From: Chrysomallon squamiferum
Lineage: Eukaryota; Mollusca; Gastropoda; Neomphalida; Peltospiridae
Direction: 5' to 3'
Assembly (NCBI GenBank): GCA_012295275.1
Contig: CM022675.1
Span: forward strand, 17,064,189 to 17,128,188
DNA length: 64,000 nucleotides
Numbering within the stretch: the stretch's first letter is position 1; every line of letters starts with the position of its first letter. The position numbers and the translations under genes were made by a program. Positions 24,401 through 37,500 of this stretch are shown in pieces. Below the pieces are notes generated by a model. It was not told the DNA's origin and did no database searches. It saw only the letters and a list, made by a program, of their open reading frames with translations.

Positions 24401-27400
24401 GCCACAAAATAGAAAGGAAATAATAGGCAAATTAATTTATAAAAGGGGTGTCCAAATCAGTACTAACAACAGTATGATTATCATTCTTGTTGTTGTAGGA
24501 TTTAAGTTAAATATTAATGAAGATCTATAGAGTGGGAATAATACAGAATGAAATAATAATGAAAATGCTGAAATCGTTATCTATTGTTTATTGAGAACTC
24601 TTGTAATTTACAATTCATATCTTTTCAGCATTTTAGAGGAACACATTTATTTTGGTAATAAAACAAACTATTAATTAATTTATATCAGTTTTAAATATGT
24701 AAATATTAAAAAGATACCTTTAAATAATTGTTTATTTTTATCTGCATACAAATGTAGAATCTCTTAAAAAGAAATATATAAATTTTCAGCGTAATGCATT
24801 CACACTAATGGAGAAACTGAGAAATGTTGAAGACAGACTTGAGGCTGCAGAGAGAACAAAGGAAATGATGCGAAATGAGTTGAGTTCATATGAGGATACT
24901 CAAAACAAGATGTCTGCTGACTTGGCTGTAAGTCTGTCAATTTACTGTTACTGTATTTCAGCACATTTTTTTCTGTTAATGATTTTTTTTCTAGTACATA
25001 ATTTTTGTGTATACATCACATGAGAAATGAAACTTTCTGCTGTCTGTCTGTGAAAAACTTGTATTGGTCAGCAGCCAGAGATCCTTTATATGCACCTTCC
25101 TTGAGATGTAAAAATAATTCAGTGATCCAATTACATGTCACAGCTTAGTTCTGTTCAGTGTCTGAGTCACAAAAGTGTCTAACTGTTGCTTGTAGTGACT
25201 GACTGTTTGTGTGTAAGTGATAAAATATTTTCAATGTGTTTTCTAATAATATTATTTTCTCTTTTTTGTGTGTTGCAGGCCAGCAAATCTGAGTGTTTGC
25301 GCATCAAGGAACAGATGGAGAAAATGGAACAAGACTTTTCAACTGAGATCAATGTTTTACACAGAGAACATGAATCTGTGGAGAAAGATCTATCAAATGT
25401 ACTGAAGGTATTTTCAAACACTGTCAATTTCAGCAAGGGTTTGGTAGAAAAATCATAAAGTACCACTTTTTTCATTGAAAATATGTTATCATTTGCAACA
25501 GTTTCACAAAGCAAAAACCTAGTACATACATAGCTCATGCAAAACTAGTAACTTCAAAATAGTTCATATATCATGAAAAAGTGAATTATTAGGTTTCACC
25601 ATTTGCATAAAAATATACGTGTACCTACATAAGGATAATTTTGTTAACAAGAAAGTGTTAGGATGCTAGAATTTCAGGACAAAGGAGTAATTTATTAATA
25701 TCTTTTCTGACTGGAGGTGGGAGAAGAACTTTACCCCAAAGTTTAGCTTTAGCCAAGTGTAGTGACTTTTTTTTTTTTGTTAGTATGGGACAGAGTTTAC
25801 ATATTTTGTTACAGGAGAAAGAAGAACTGCAGGCCAAGGTTTGTCAGCTGCAGGATGAATTGGAGAAGATGCAAGACAACCTGGACAGTACATCTGCACC
25901 AATCTATGCCCTGAAGAAAGCCAACGATGTCCTGAAAGAACGGCTTGAGAGTGCCCAGAAGATCATCAGTGAGAAGAACACAGAAATTGCAAAAATACAG
26001 GTTTGTTGGATTTATTTTCAAATAATTAATATAAAAACAAAGGAACAAAAAGAAATTCCTTAAACCTTATATATCAGTGTTTCCAACGTGGGGCCTACGC
26101 CCCACTGGGGGGCAGTTCAATAATAATAGGGGGGCAATATGAAAAATATAGTAATATCAACATTATTTTTTATTTTACCCTATATGGGTAAAAATTATAA
26201 ATTTATAGGGTAAAATTGTAATTACAACCTTGCTGAGCATAACAGCTTGTGCAGTCTAGTCAAGTGTTCACCCACTAATGTTATTATGCATCTGGCACCA
26301 GCTATATGCGTGGCTTCTGACTTGTTTAAGAAGGTGAGTTTTAGTCAGCTGCTCAACGCCCCCACTGAAGCTAAAAAAACAGAGGAAACTAACTACTGCC
26401 TTTTTGTCTGTTGTGCCACCAATGTTTGGCCAAAGAATCCACGAAGAGAGGTCGTCTCGAAAATCATTTGAAGGCAAAACACAGTATTCATGTTAATTCA
26501 AAACTGGAGTATTTTAAATCCCTAAAGGAGAAGTTTGAAAAAAGATCAACAATAAATTGATTGTTCTCTGCAAGAAGTGCAAGCAAGGATCGTGGTCTTG
26601 AGGCTAGTTATGAAATTTCTCTTCTCATAGCAAAATGTGGCAAAAATCATACAGATGGGGAGAATTTAATTAAGCCCACAATATCAACTTTTCTGAAAGT
26701 AGTTCTTGAAAAAGATTACCAAGATCTCAGTAGCAGGATTGATGAAATGAGTTGTGATGTAGAAGTACAACTTTTGAAAAATTAAAATATACAAATTTTT
26801 CAATACATTTGGATGAATCAACTGTAAGAGATAGTGAAGCTCTGTTAATGGCCTATGTAAGATATGTTGATAATGGAGAATTTACTGAGGATATGCTATT
26901 TTGCAAAGCATTAGAAACCACCACTATTGCAGTTGATATATATAAGAAATTAAAAACATATTTAGATGATAAGCAGATACCAATGGAGAACATTATATCT
27001 TGTGCTGCAGGTGGTGCTCCAGTGATGATGGGCAAGAAAAATGGAGTTTTAAAATTATTGAAAGATGATAATCACCAAATGTTGTTAGTGCATTGTGTTA
27101 TTCATAGACAGAATTTAGTTTCCAAAAAGTTTTCCCTGTTCTAAACGAGACATTGAATGCAGTTATAAAATGCATCAACACTATAAAAGCTAATGCCAAA
27201 TGTGAGCGTCTTTTCAAACAATTTTGCAAGGATCAAAATGCAGACTATGTAAGATTATTACATCATACTGATGTAAGGTGGTTATCAAAGGGGAATTGCT
27301 TGAAAAGATTCATAGAATTATTTGATATTCTTAGTGAATTCTTGGATGACAAACCTTATATGACTCTGTTACTGACAGTTGATGGTAAAGCACTTGTCAG

Positions 27401-29407
27401 TTATTTAGCAGATATATTTGAAAAACTCAGTGTCTTAAATAAGGAGCTCCAAGGAACAAATATGACTCTTGTTAAGTCAAAGGCCAAGATATTTGGCTTT
27501 ATATCATTTCTGGAATTATTCCAAGAAAATATTTATGTCAAAAAATTTGAAAATTTTTCTTGGCTGAATAAATTTGAGGTAACAGATGCTACTTGTCTTG
27601 TTATTGTGGAGCACTTAAAAATAATGGTAAGCGATTTCAACTTCAGATTTTCTGATTTGAAAGAAATTAGTTATCCATCTTGGATGACTCAGCCATTGCT
27701 AGTGGATCTGTCAGATTAACCATGGAGTATCAAGGAGAACTTTCAGAACTACAAAATGATGACTCGATTAAAGCCCTGTTCAAAATAAAAGGAACAATAA
27801 TGTGGCTCTGTGAAGAAACACAAACTAAATATCCAAATACAAATAGTTTGGCAAGAAAACTACTGTTACCATTCCCATTGTCATACTTAGTGGAATGTGG
27901 ATTTAGTGCTGTGAATGACTTATTACTGAAGAAAAGAAACCAACTGGATATCACTAAAGATTGAAATTAACAAAATTTCTGCCTTGGATAAAATCTCTTT
28001 GCAGTAGACATCAGGCTCAAGGGTCTCATAAATTGATTGTAATTGAATTTATTTAATCTGATGGTAGATATGTTATATACATTATAAAATGGATTTTATT
28101 TGATTAAATTTGAAGTTAAACCCTTTTGTTTTATTTGAAAGATACTTTTTCAAAACTGATATTGTTATATCATACTAAACAATTAACTGATATTGTTATA
28201 TCATACTAAACAATTAACGGGTGGGGACATGAAGAAATTTGTGATAAAAAAGTGGGGCATGGTACTAAAATGGTTGGGAACCACTGTTATATATAGATTA
28301 GAAAACAGAAGATATTTTAAGAAATAATTGTATCATAGAAAAAGTAAGCTATACCTTTATTGTTATATGTGATATTCAAGATGTGCAGTGGAACCTCAAT
28401 AATTTTTAATGTGTTACAAGAGATGATTAACAGTAATTGTAATGTTAATAGGAAATAAAATGTAGATAAATTGCAATAATCTGTTGTAGAAACAACATTC
28501 CCGCAGTCAACATGACTTGATGAGAGAGGTTGAGGACTTGAAGGAAAGAATTCAGATGTGTACTGAAGAGTATAAACGTCTGTATGTGGAAAACAAGAAA
28601 TGTCACAAACGTCTTGACAAACTTCTTCAGCGTGAGTATCATCATTAATATTATAAATGGAAAGAGTTATTACTTTCCTGCATAGACATTTATAAATATC
28701 TTTTGTGACAGTCACTGTTTTAACTTATCCTGTATCTATAGTGATTATATTACAGATCAGATAGCCAGAGTTACAACAGAATTTCTGGTGTATTGTGTCA
28801 CATTTTCATAAATCCTGGAAACTTTTTTTAGTATAGTTCAAATTATTGCAACAAAATTGCAATGCTTGCCTTGGCAGTGAAAAGTTAAATACATTCATAA
28901 TACTGAACATATTGGAGTAATATCATCGGAGGTAATTTCATGTATATTTTGTCAATTTAGAGTTTTTGTCTTTTTCCTGTGATGTTAGAAATACAAACTG
29001 GTTCTGTGCAGTCATACATGCTTTATCATTTTCCAATTAATTTTTGAAATTTTATTTATTTTCTCTAAAACTTTTGACTGCTGTAAGGAAGATAAATATT
29101 TCACAGAGCACCCCACTGTCCAGCAGAACTGGCATTTGATAGCTAGTCTCAAATACTGTAATTCATCATTTTCATTTATAAAATTAATGACTTGTGATAC
29201 CTGTACAGACAAGATATATTTTAGTTTTGTTGTTTTCTCATTTGTACATTTCTGTATTAAACATCTTAAATATGATGTTTTATGGTTTTTTTGAATAATT
29301 TTTTTATTTGTTGAAAAGGAAAACCTAAGGATCAAGCTGATGGTAAAGAACCAAAAATTGTCAAAGAGAAAATACAGAAATCAGCATCAAGATCAGAGTC
29401 TGGTCAG

Positions 29408-29442
<35 letters not shown>

Positions 29443-32400
29443 GTTATGTTTTTAGATACAGATGTAAACAATTTTGGTTTGTATCTTTTAAGAGGTTATG
29501 TTTATAATTCTGTGTCACACCATAAAACATCTTGGCTCAGTCTAGGGTAAAAAGGTGCTTTAACAGCCACATAACAAGGAGTTTAAAAACTAAATTGACA
29601 GCAGTCTATATAAGTCAATGATTCTATCTATCCACTAGAGATATAAACACAACACAAGTTATTTAATTATGATAATAATACAAAATACAGTCAATAAAAC
29701 ATATGTGTAAGTAATTTTGATTAATGATACAAGTAAGGTCATAAGGGGAACCAAGATAAAATATGAATTTACCTGGAGAGCAGATTAAACAACTAAAAGT
29801 GTATTGATATATAAACTGTTACTGACACAGGTTAATTGCACACTACACCCTATCAAAATAAGAACAGACAATGTCTTACCATATACATCTGTAAAGGCAA
29901 TGCCATTCAAAAACATTGGTTCCCTGCCTGACTGAACTCATGTTGGCTTTTTCCTTCTCTCTTCTAATTACCAAGTGCTAACTCTCTTAAAACAACCCCA
30001 GTTGAAAAATTGGCACCAAAAATAAAACATGCAGATGTCACAGAAAGATACATTTGTTATGTAATGTGAATTCTGTGACAGCTGTTTCACATAACATAAA
30101 ATATTAAATTTTCTAGATAAAATTAGAAAGAAAGAAGCTAAACTCATATACAGAATTAACTTGTCAATAAAAAAAAAAAAAAAGAAATCGCATAACTGTT
30201 GTATACAACAAAATCTACACCATTTGTAACTTACAAGGTTAATTTCCATTGTTCTGGGGAAGGTAGCTATATGTGATACATACAAATTCTCACTTAGACA
30301 GGTGCAAAGTGAACAAAAAGGTTTGATTTTTTTTAAAAATTATATCTATGTAACTAAAAACAATTTTTATAATACTTACGATCAGAATTAAATATACACA
30401 TTTATACATACTTGTTATTAATATTTTAACACTAAGGGTTGCAAATGGTTTATCCCACAAGCAACATATCTGTATAATTATCTCTAATAAAAGATAAAAA
30501 TGGAAGAAATAAAATAAGGTTTTTATGGAATGTAGATTAAATACTTTTGGGGCTGTTATGTCTTTCAGAGGGAAAGATTCCAGAGCGACGAATGTCTTCA
30601 AGCAGTGACATAAATGTTACCTGTGAAGAGTTGCATGTCCAGATTAGCAAGCTGAGGTTAGAACTTGAAAAACAGATGACAAAGAAGGAGAAGTACAAAA
30701 CAATGTACAGAGAAGAAAAAGAGAGCCAGAATGCACTGCGTCAGCACTATTATGAACAGCTGCAGGAGAGGGATGAAGAGATTAAAAACTTGAAACTGCT
30801 CAAAAGTGGTGACCATTCAGAGATAGAACACAAGTTGAGAATGATGGAGGTAAATGTTGGTTATTATTTTATTATAAATATATTATTGTTGATGTTGTTG
30901 TTTTTATTTTTACTACCAGCTTTTAAATTAAAATGAAATAAAAGAAAGATTCCAGAAAAGCCATTGCTTGCTTTCATTAAAGAAATTTTTAAGACATCAC
31001 CATTTTATATTTTAGAATTAACTTCATCGAGATATATTTATTTTTGAAAATGGATTATTTTATGAACAGAAATGTCTTTTCTGGTTATCTTGTGATATAT
31101 TTGGCATGATCTTTAAAAAGTTATATTCTGTTTTCCAGAACTGTTTGAACCAAAGGGAGAAAGAAATAGAAGAGTTGAACCAAAAACTGAGAACAAGCAA
31201 ACTTGTGAGTGATTTCTTTGTTGTTATAATAAGAAATCTTTGATATTTTATAAATAAATTACCAAAATAATAATTGATTTAAATAATTTTGCTAATTGTG
31301 TTCAAATAAACATCTAAATTTGCTCGTGTTTAGAATGGAGGCATCTGGTTTCTATTACACATCTTTGCTTCACAAGAAACAAATGTATGCCATCAAATAA
31401 CCTTTAATATTTAAATGCACCTGTCTATGATATAAAAATGTTACAGAATAAGAATGAGGATTATCAAAGCAGTTCTGGTTTCACAAAGGACTTCGGTCTT
31501 TGAAATCTGCAATCAGCTGAAAAGAAAGCAGAACCCATCTTATTCTAAGTATTTGACTAGTAAAAATATAAAAATATGCCTGCATATTTTGACCTGTGAG
31601 AAAAGATTGACAAGAGTTGTGTACAAATTTGAAATTATAGAGACAGTTGTGGAGCGTTTGGGAAGATTCTCCTGACGACTTGCCTAAGCCAACAAAAAGA
31701 ACGTCACTGAAGAAACATGATGTGTGTGAGGAACAGGAACCACAGATTCCAGAGAGCAATGCAGCCCAGAGTGAGGAGCCCATGTTGATTTATGGAAACC
31801 CATACATTGAGGAGTCCATGAAGTTGTCACAGGAAGGAGCAGCTGCAGCATCAGCACCCACTGACAAAGAGTGAGTTGTTTAAATTATTGAGAAAGTATT
31901 TAATAACAAGATTAAAATTTAAAAATATCATCATTTTTTCTAAATTATCTTTAAAGATTTTTCAGTTTTGATGACATATTTTTATTTTATTTGTCTATTT
32001 TACTTATTTCCAATTTTTTTTTATTATTACTTATTTTTATTATTTTTATCTGTTGAATCTTGTGAAACTAACTATCTTTTTTAGGGAGACTTATTTATTT
32101 TGCTTTATTCCTTTAACTTACCAGTACTTTGTTACATTTGATTATAGGACTGCAATGAAGAAATAAAATTCAGATTTAAATATTTTTTTGTCTTCTTCAG
32201 ACAGAAAAGGCTGGAGAAAAAGAGAAAATTTTAATTTTTCTTTTTTTACTTTCAGGATTTCCTCCATTGATTACCCTTCAGCACAGCCAAGCCAGTTTGC
32301 TGAGACAGGGGAGAGGAGTCCAGACAGCCAGGACATGATGAGTACGTGCAGTCAAACATTTGTTGCTCCAGTCTATCTTCCCATGCCACTTCAACCAGAA

Positions 32401-33159
32401 GTTCTGCCAACTGCAAAAGTGGCTGCTCTAAAAGCTGCCTTGCCGAGGACAAATGAATACACAGGTATTGTAAGTTTGACTGTTAAGTGTCTGAAAATAG
32501 TTTGTTTTTTCGTGTGCTTTATATTTTTATATAAAATTTATTTTAGTGCAAATCAGCCTAAAAGTTTAAATGCATGTGTACCCCTCCCTACCACTGATAA
32601 AATGATAATGACAAATCAAAAAAAAAAGTATAATTGATGGCATATTTTATAACTTTTATTGTTAATATGCTCTGAATTGTAAAAATTGTTACAAAATGTA
32701 AGATTATAAAAGAATCTGCTGAATAAGTAAATGGATATTTTTTTTTTTTTACTTTTCAGAAAATCAGCCATTAATGTTTGAGCCAGAAATTAATTTTCCA
32801 TCAGCTCCACCAGAGTCGTTTGCAGAAAGGTAAAGCAAAATGACATGACAGTCCCAGACACTATAGATTTTTATGTTGATAGAATGTGAAATTGTTTATT
32901 AAAACACAAATTGGGTACAAAAGTAGCAATTAATTTTTGTTTGTTTTATTGTTCCAGAATTATCAAGGACAATGGAGATTTGGCCAAGAAGTGTCCTATC
33001 TGTGAGGAAGTCTTTGAGTATGACAGCATTGACTTTGGCATGCACTACATGGAACATTTTGGACGAATCTGTCCTGTCTGTCGCTTGCAGGTTGATGACA
33101 ATGTCTCAAAACAGGACTTTGAATACCACGTCAATTGCTGCATTGAGAAAGATAATTAA
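21477..33159 (+). CDS. TAX1BP1: TAX1BP1/CALCOCO-family autophagy receptor
   Basis: Selective-autophagy cargo receptor family (TAX1BP1, NDP52, CALCOCO1), cytosolic. Sixteen coding exons: 21477-21768, 22368-22594, 22987-23196, 23533-23676, 24142-24372, 24790-24927, 25279-25407, 25815-26000, 28490-28631, 29319-29402, 30569-30849, 31139-31204, 31647-31870, 32256-32464, 32760-32829, 32958-33159; all phases agree, 944 aa (human TAX1BP1 789). Residues about 17-125 are the SKICH domain (DWVGLYKVGW, YYEWAPLP, EFYQFCYV, RGASTPFQFR). An acidic DLLVI segment at about 140 matches the non-canonical LIR position of NDP52. Residues about 150-720 are heptad-rich coiled coil, then a Ser/Pro/Glu linker. The last exon has two zinc fingers, CPIC..HYMEH and CPVC..HVNC, as in the C-terminal UBZ region of TAX1BP1. 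ATG lies 15 nt after an acceptor, so a non-coding exon is upstream. Intron 8 holds a hAT element. The vertebrate paralogue it corresponds to is not certain. Confidence 0.9.
22100..22189 (+). other. candidate 90-nt cassette exon in the SKICH region
   Basis: Lies in the intron between TAX1BP1-like coding exons 1 and 2. It has a T-rich acceptor (ATTTTTTAAAG) and a consensus donor GTAAGT, length 90 nt, and is open in the phase (1-1) needed on both sides, so inclusion adds 30 residues without a frameshift. It contains a 21-bp tandem duplication (22135-22155 and 22156-22176) encoding EPINDVW twice. Skipping it gives the conserved SKICH join ILFQ-AHTLP, so it is not constitutive in the family pattern. 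Could be chance. Confidence 0.3.
26075..28286 (+). mobile_element. hAT DNA transposon in TAX1BP1-like intron
   Basis: A 2212-bp insertion flanked by a perfect 8-bp target duplication TTATATAT (26067-26074 and 28287-28294), the hAT signature. Left end CAGTGTTTCCAACGTGGGG; right end, reverse complemented, CAGTGGTTCCCAACC: imperfect terminal inverted repeats of the common hAT (Charlie-like) form. Without it the 2489-bp intron would be about 269 bp. Near the right end a 31-bp unit is tandemly duplicated (28154-28184, 28185-28215). Confidence 0.95.
26247..27964 (+). pseudogene. hAT transposase pseudogene (ZBED5/SCAND3-like family)
   Basis: Consecutive open pieces in different frames align in order with the transposase family also domesticated as ZBED5-type proteins. 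A CC pair near 26410 and HLKAKH near 26467 look like a split BED zinc finger. Then follow EASYEISLLIAKCGK (about 26602), LDESTVRDSEALLMAYVRY (from 26809), ENIISCAAGGAP, LLVHCVIHRQ, HHTDVRWLSKGNCLKRF (27250-27310), and the C-terminal SYLVECGFSAVNDLLLKKRN dimerisation segment (27880-27940). Frame changes near 26470, 26785, 27144 and 27700 and in-frame stops mean no intact protein. Sequence similarity remains good, so inactivation looks fairly recent (inference). Confidence 0.88.
29409..29443. repeat. (TTA)n microsatellite
   Basis: About 11 TTA units, starting just after the donor of TAX1BP1-like coding exon 10. Confidence 0.9.
29516..30032 (-). repeat. dispersed repeat, copy B (unidentified family)
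   Basis: Reverse complement matches 11176-11736 along nearly its whole length with small indels. It lies in the intron between TAX1BP1-like coding exons 10 and 11. Both copies run antisense to their host gene. It lacks a coding frame and recognisable ends. Confidence 0.8.
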
Positions 33160-34500
33160 AGAGACAGATATTTGTCAGAATTATGTGCAGTTTTCTTGAA
33201 ACTTTTTAAATCATTATGAATTTGTTTTTGTCAGTAATATGGAATTGATACTATATTGTGTACTAATGACAAGGGAACATGATTTATGTTTGATTCATTT
33301 TATGAGTTAATAATTAGTAAATCACTATTTAAAATATTTTTTAGTAAATTTTAATGGTTTATTTTGTTCTTTTTATTTCAATATTATTTTAAGGGTTTTT
33401 GTTTTTTTACGTTATATATGTTATATGCCTATATATAAACTGTGATTTAATCATGTATAATCTAGAGTTCCTTACTGATAAAAGTGAGTCTAAAAAAACA
33501 TAAAAAGATGTGATTATATAATATAGTTTTGTTACATAATTAACTTTTTTACTGTTTATTTTATTTCAACAATTATCTACTTTTTTTATTTAACTTATAC
33601 ATTTTGTTATTTTGGAACTATCTTTATTGTTTTTTTCGTTTATATTTTTGCAATTGTTTGTTCTAGTTCTGGATTGTTTTTATTACTATTTATTTATTAT
33701 TTTTTGTTTTTCAATACCTAATTGCACCATAGATACTTTATCAGCATAAACTTTAAATCTGATATTGTTTTTAAGGGTATTATACCATTAGAGGGAATTA
33801 TAATTTTTTTTTTCTATCATCAATTGCTGTCACAGATGAGTTTTTGTCTTCTGAATATTAGAAAACAAAATTGTTAAAATTTCTCAAGTAAAGTTACGTT
33901 TGTAACATTTTGAAATAATTTAGATATCTACATGGTTACTGGTGTCTGAAAGAACAAAATTCAGATTTTATATCCAAGCAGTCACATTGAATTGAGTAAA
34001 TGTATGTTCACTAGAATTGTGCATCTATCAATTCAAATAGATATGTTTATTTCTGTAAAGCACATTTGAAAATAATGTTAAAAAATTCAAATTATCCAAA
34101 ACCATAATTATGATTGTAAAGATATCTTTGTGCAATTTCTTTATAGTACTCGGAAGCATTATGTAAGTTTTACACAGTGTTTGATTTTATATTAATTAGT
34201 TTGCTCCAGAGTGATTATGTAATGTCGCAAAATTCTGATAAACGAATGTAAATATTTGATATATATACAGGTTTTGTCATTCTCAACACAAGTTTGTAAT
34301 TATTTCAGTAATTGTGTACAAACCAGTTTTAGCGTTTTTTTTTATTTGTCAATGAAAATATTTTGATGGTCTTTACAAAAACTGTTGAATGTCAAAATGT
34401 TTGCCTGTCACATTGTTGTGTTCAAATACATAGATTTTGTTGCCGTCTTATGATGAAAATAAAATAACATTTCCAAAACTATTGTCATTCTGAATATATT
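33160..34500 (+). other. 3' UTR of the TAX1BP1-like gene
   Basis: AT-rich sequence with no coding signal directly after the TAA at 33157-33159. The first AATAAA downstream is at 34458-34463, suggesting a 3' UTR of about 1.3 kb. Extent is inferred. Confidence 0.5.
34458..34463 (+). terminator. candidate poly(A) signal of the TAX1BP1-like gene
   Basis: First canonical AATAAA after the stop codon; a T-rich, weakly GT-rich stretch follows. A second candidate lies near 34909, followed by a GTGTTGTCTT stretch. Confidence 0.4.
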
Positions 34501-37500
34501 TAAAAAAAAAAAATTCTTTGTTGAATAGATAAAATAACATTTTCAAATTCTTTACTTAACCTTTGAATTATATAAAACCATATCCAATTCCACTGATTGT
34601 CTCTGTACATGTATTTTCAGTTTTAAAGATCTATGTAACTGGTGTCCACATGCCATTAATTTCGTGATGATTTCGCCGAATGGTATAAATGGCCACAAAA
34701 TTACTTGACATTACTTACCTCTTCCCATAGAAATTGATGATGGAAAACAGTTTTTATAGTCACTAATTATCTTCAGTTCTCTGATAATTGCAGACAATTG
34801 TATGTATATAAGATTCTTCATACATGAAAGCTTTTGATTGATTTTCATTGATTACATGGTGTATCCTTATTTTTAGATATAGTGTAAAGTGGTTTTAAAC
34901 AATTAAAAATAAAAATGTGATGAAAAAGAACAAACAAGTGTTGTCTTCAGTTGACTGAAATATGAAACAGTGTGGACAAATGATGGCAAAATAATATAAA
35001 TATAAAATGGAAATAAATTTAGTTTGTAACATGACATACTTGCTAAGACTTGCTTATCAAAGGTTCTGGTGAGTGATTTCCTGCCTTCAAGGGGAACATT
35101 TAACTGAAAAGTGTTATAGTGAGAGTGGAGTTCTTGTTATTTGTAGCTACTGAACTTATGTAATATGTGTTGATTAAATCATTAAGCACTTCAGTACTGC
35201 ATGCTCTGTACTGACCAATTTTCATCTTCTGAGTAGGATTTCATCATATGTTAAAGATCTTTTATAGTAACTCACATTTATTACATTGCAGGGTATTTCT
35301 GAAGCTGGAATATGTAGAAATTAAATAATTCATAAACTCTACAAATCCTAGTAAGAATTGCACATTGTCATGGAAATGATTGTTTTTACAGCATCTGATC
35401 TTCCTATCCATCTCAGAAAGAAAAAAAGGTGGGTAATGGAAAATGATTTGATGTTATGAAATATATTACATTTTACTTTTTTCTCTGACAAAGTCCATAT
35501 TTTGTGAATGCAGACTTTCAAACTTGACTCCTAATAAGCTTTAATATGTACTGAAGAGCTGTTAAATACTCATGAATTTACAATCTGATATTAATGTAAA
35601 CATTTCTATTACATTAATTAAATAAAAACAAAAGTCCATCACAAAAAACATATATATACATACGTACACATTATATTTTACCAATACAGAGAGCAGATAC
35701 ATTTAAACAACAATACAGAAACAAAACACAAACCATGTAATATAGTCTGACCTGAGATGACCATGTTTATTTACAATGACTATACAAAATTGTGTCAAAT
35801 CACAAATGTCTAAGACCAACAATCTTAGACCTAAATAAAACAGACAAAATGAAAAAAACATGAAAAAAAGTATTTGTTGTTGAACTGTTTGCAGCTAGCC
35901 ACAAGTAACAGAGCAAGTAAATATTTTGTTTTGGTTTCAGATGATAGAACAAAATTTCATCTTAAAATTTTCAATCGGTTTAATATTTGCAGGAGCGTTC
36001 AATCATTCTTTGTTTTTGTACTTTACAATTTAAACATCAGACAGCATAGTTATGTTATTGTATTTACAAAAATGTTGATTTTTAAATTAATAGACTTTTA
36101 TTACTGTCATAATGAAATAATAATAAGATTAAAAAATGTTTCAGAAGAAATGGTGTTGAGAAGATTCAAATAACATGTACAATTTTTATAAAAGAAAAAA
36201 ACACCCTCTTACCCCCCAAAACACACATCTTTTCTTTCTTTAACAATTTATAAAGATAAAGATAAAATTTTTGATCCAATTTCACTCAGTATCATTATTA
36301 CTGTTTATATTTTTTTATCTGATGCCTATTTTACAATACAAACAATTTACATAATAAAAGTGAAAGGTCACTTAGTTTTTATTTTGAATATTTACATCGT
36401 ACAAATAGTATGAAAAAAAACATGATAACAAAAGTTCAGGTGAACTCCATCCCCTGTTAAATTCAACACTATAACAAAACCCATTTCCTCACAATCTTAC
36501 CTCTTCATCAAGATATTATTAAAAAATGTGTACAAACAGCAAACTACCTAAAGATGAACACAAAATTTTATGTGAAAAATGTCATTATGCGTGATCAAAT
36601 ATGACAACAATGCTGCCTGTTTGTGGGGTTAAATATGTAATTGCTATTTTGCGAATGCATTATTTTAAGATCCACAATTTAATGAATAGTACAAAATAAT
36701 GTTGTTAAACACTGGAAGGGCATGAAAAAGGGAAAACAAAATTCACATATATATATGTAAAACTGGTCCAAAAGAATTAAAATGTAGATTCAAAATTTAA
36801 TCGTGGAAGATTGCAATGTTTTAAAGTTATGCATAAATGTTAAATTGATACAAGATTTGTCATTATAATTTATTGCTTTTAAAATAACCAGCCACTCTGA
36901 CTGCACTATTCTGATTAGTTTATATACATATACATACATACATACATATACATGTGTATATATGCATAATATATGTATTTGTTTATTTATTTATATATTC
37001 ACATATATACACAATTACTGTTGCTACATGTCATTAAATCTGAAATGAACAGGAAGGTGAGTAGAAAATGTCTCATGCTGAAGACAACCATTAAATCACT
37101 GTGAAATTATCTATGATCTTACTATACACAACAATAAAACCTGTGTACACTGTTAATGCAATATACAAAGCAAACAAAATTAGTTGCCTTTACACAGAAT
37201 CACATGGCTAGGCAAAAATTATTTTAAAAAAAATATCGAAATCTAATAAATAAAGAAATAAATAACAGTAACATATCCATCTGACAAGTACAATAACAGG
37301 TACAATTCATTGTCTTGCGTTTTGCTATTTTCCTCAAAGAATTTAAAACTTTAAAAAGATAAAATCATAAATAAAAATAAAAATTGAATATAAGAAAGAA
37401 AGCACAACAAATATATAAAAAGAGAAAATGTTAAAAAAAACAAGAACAAAAAAAACAAAATAAACACAAAACAAAACCAAACTATTTTTCAACGTTTCCA

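Noticed and set aside
35874-36173. 99-codon plus-strand open frame in the convergent spacer
   Set aside because: No conserved motif, no plausible splice partners, composition like surrounding non-coding DNA.
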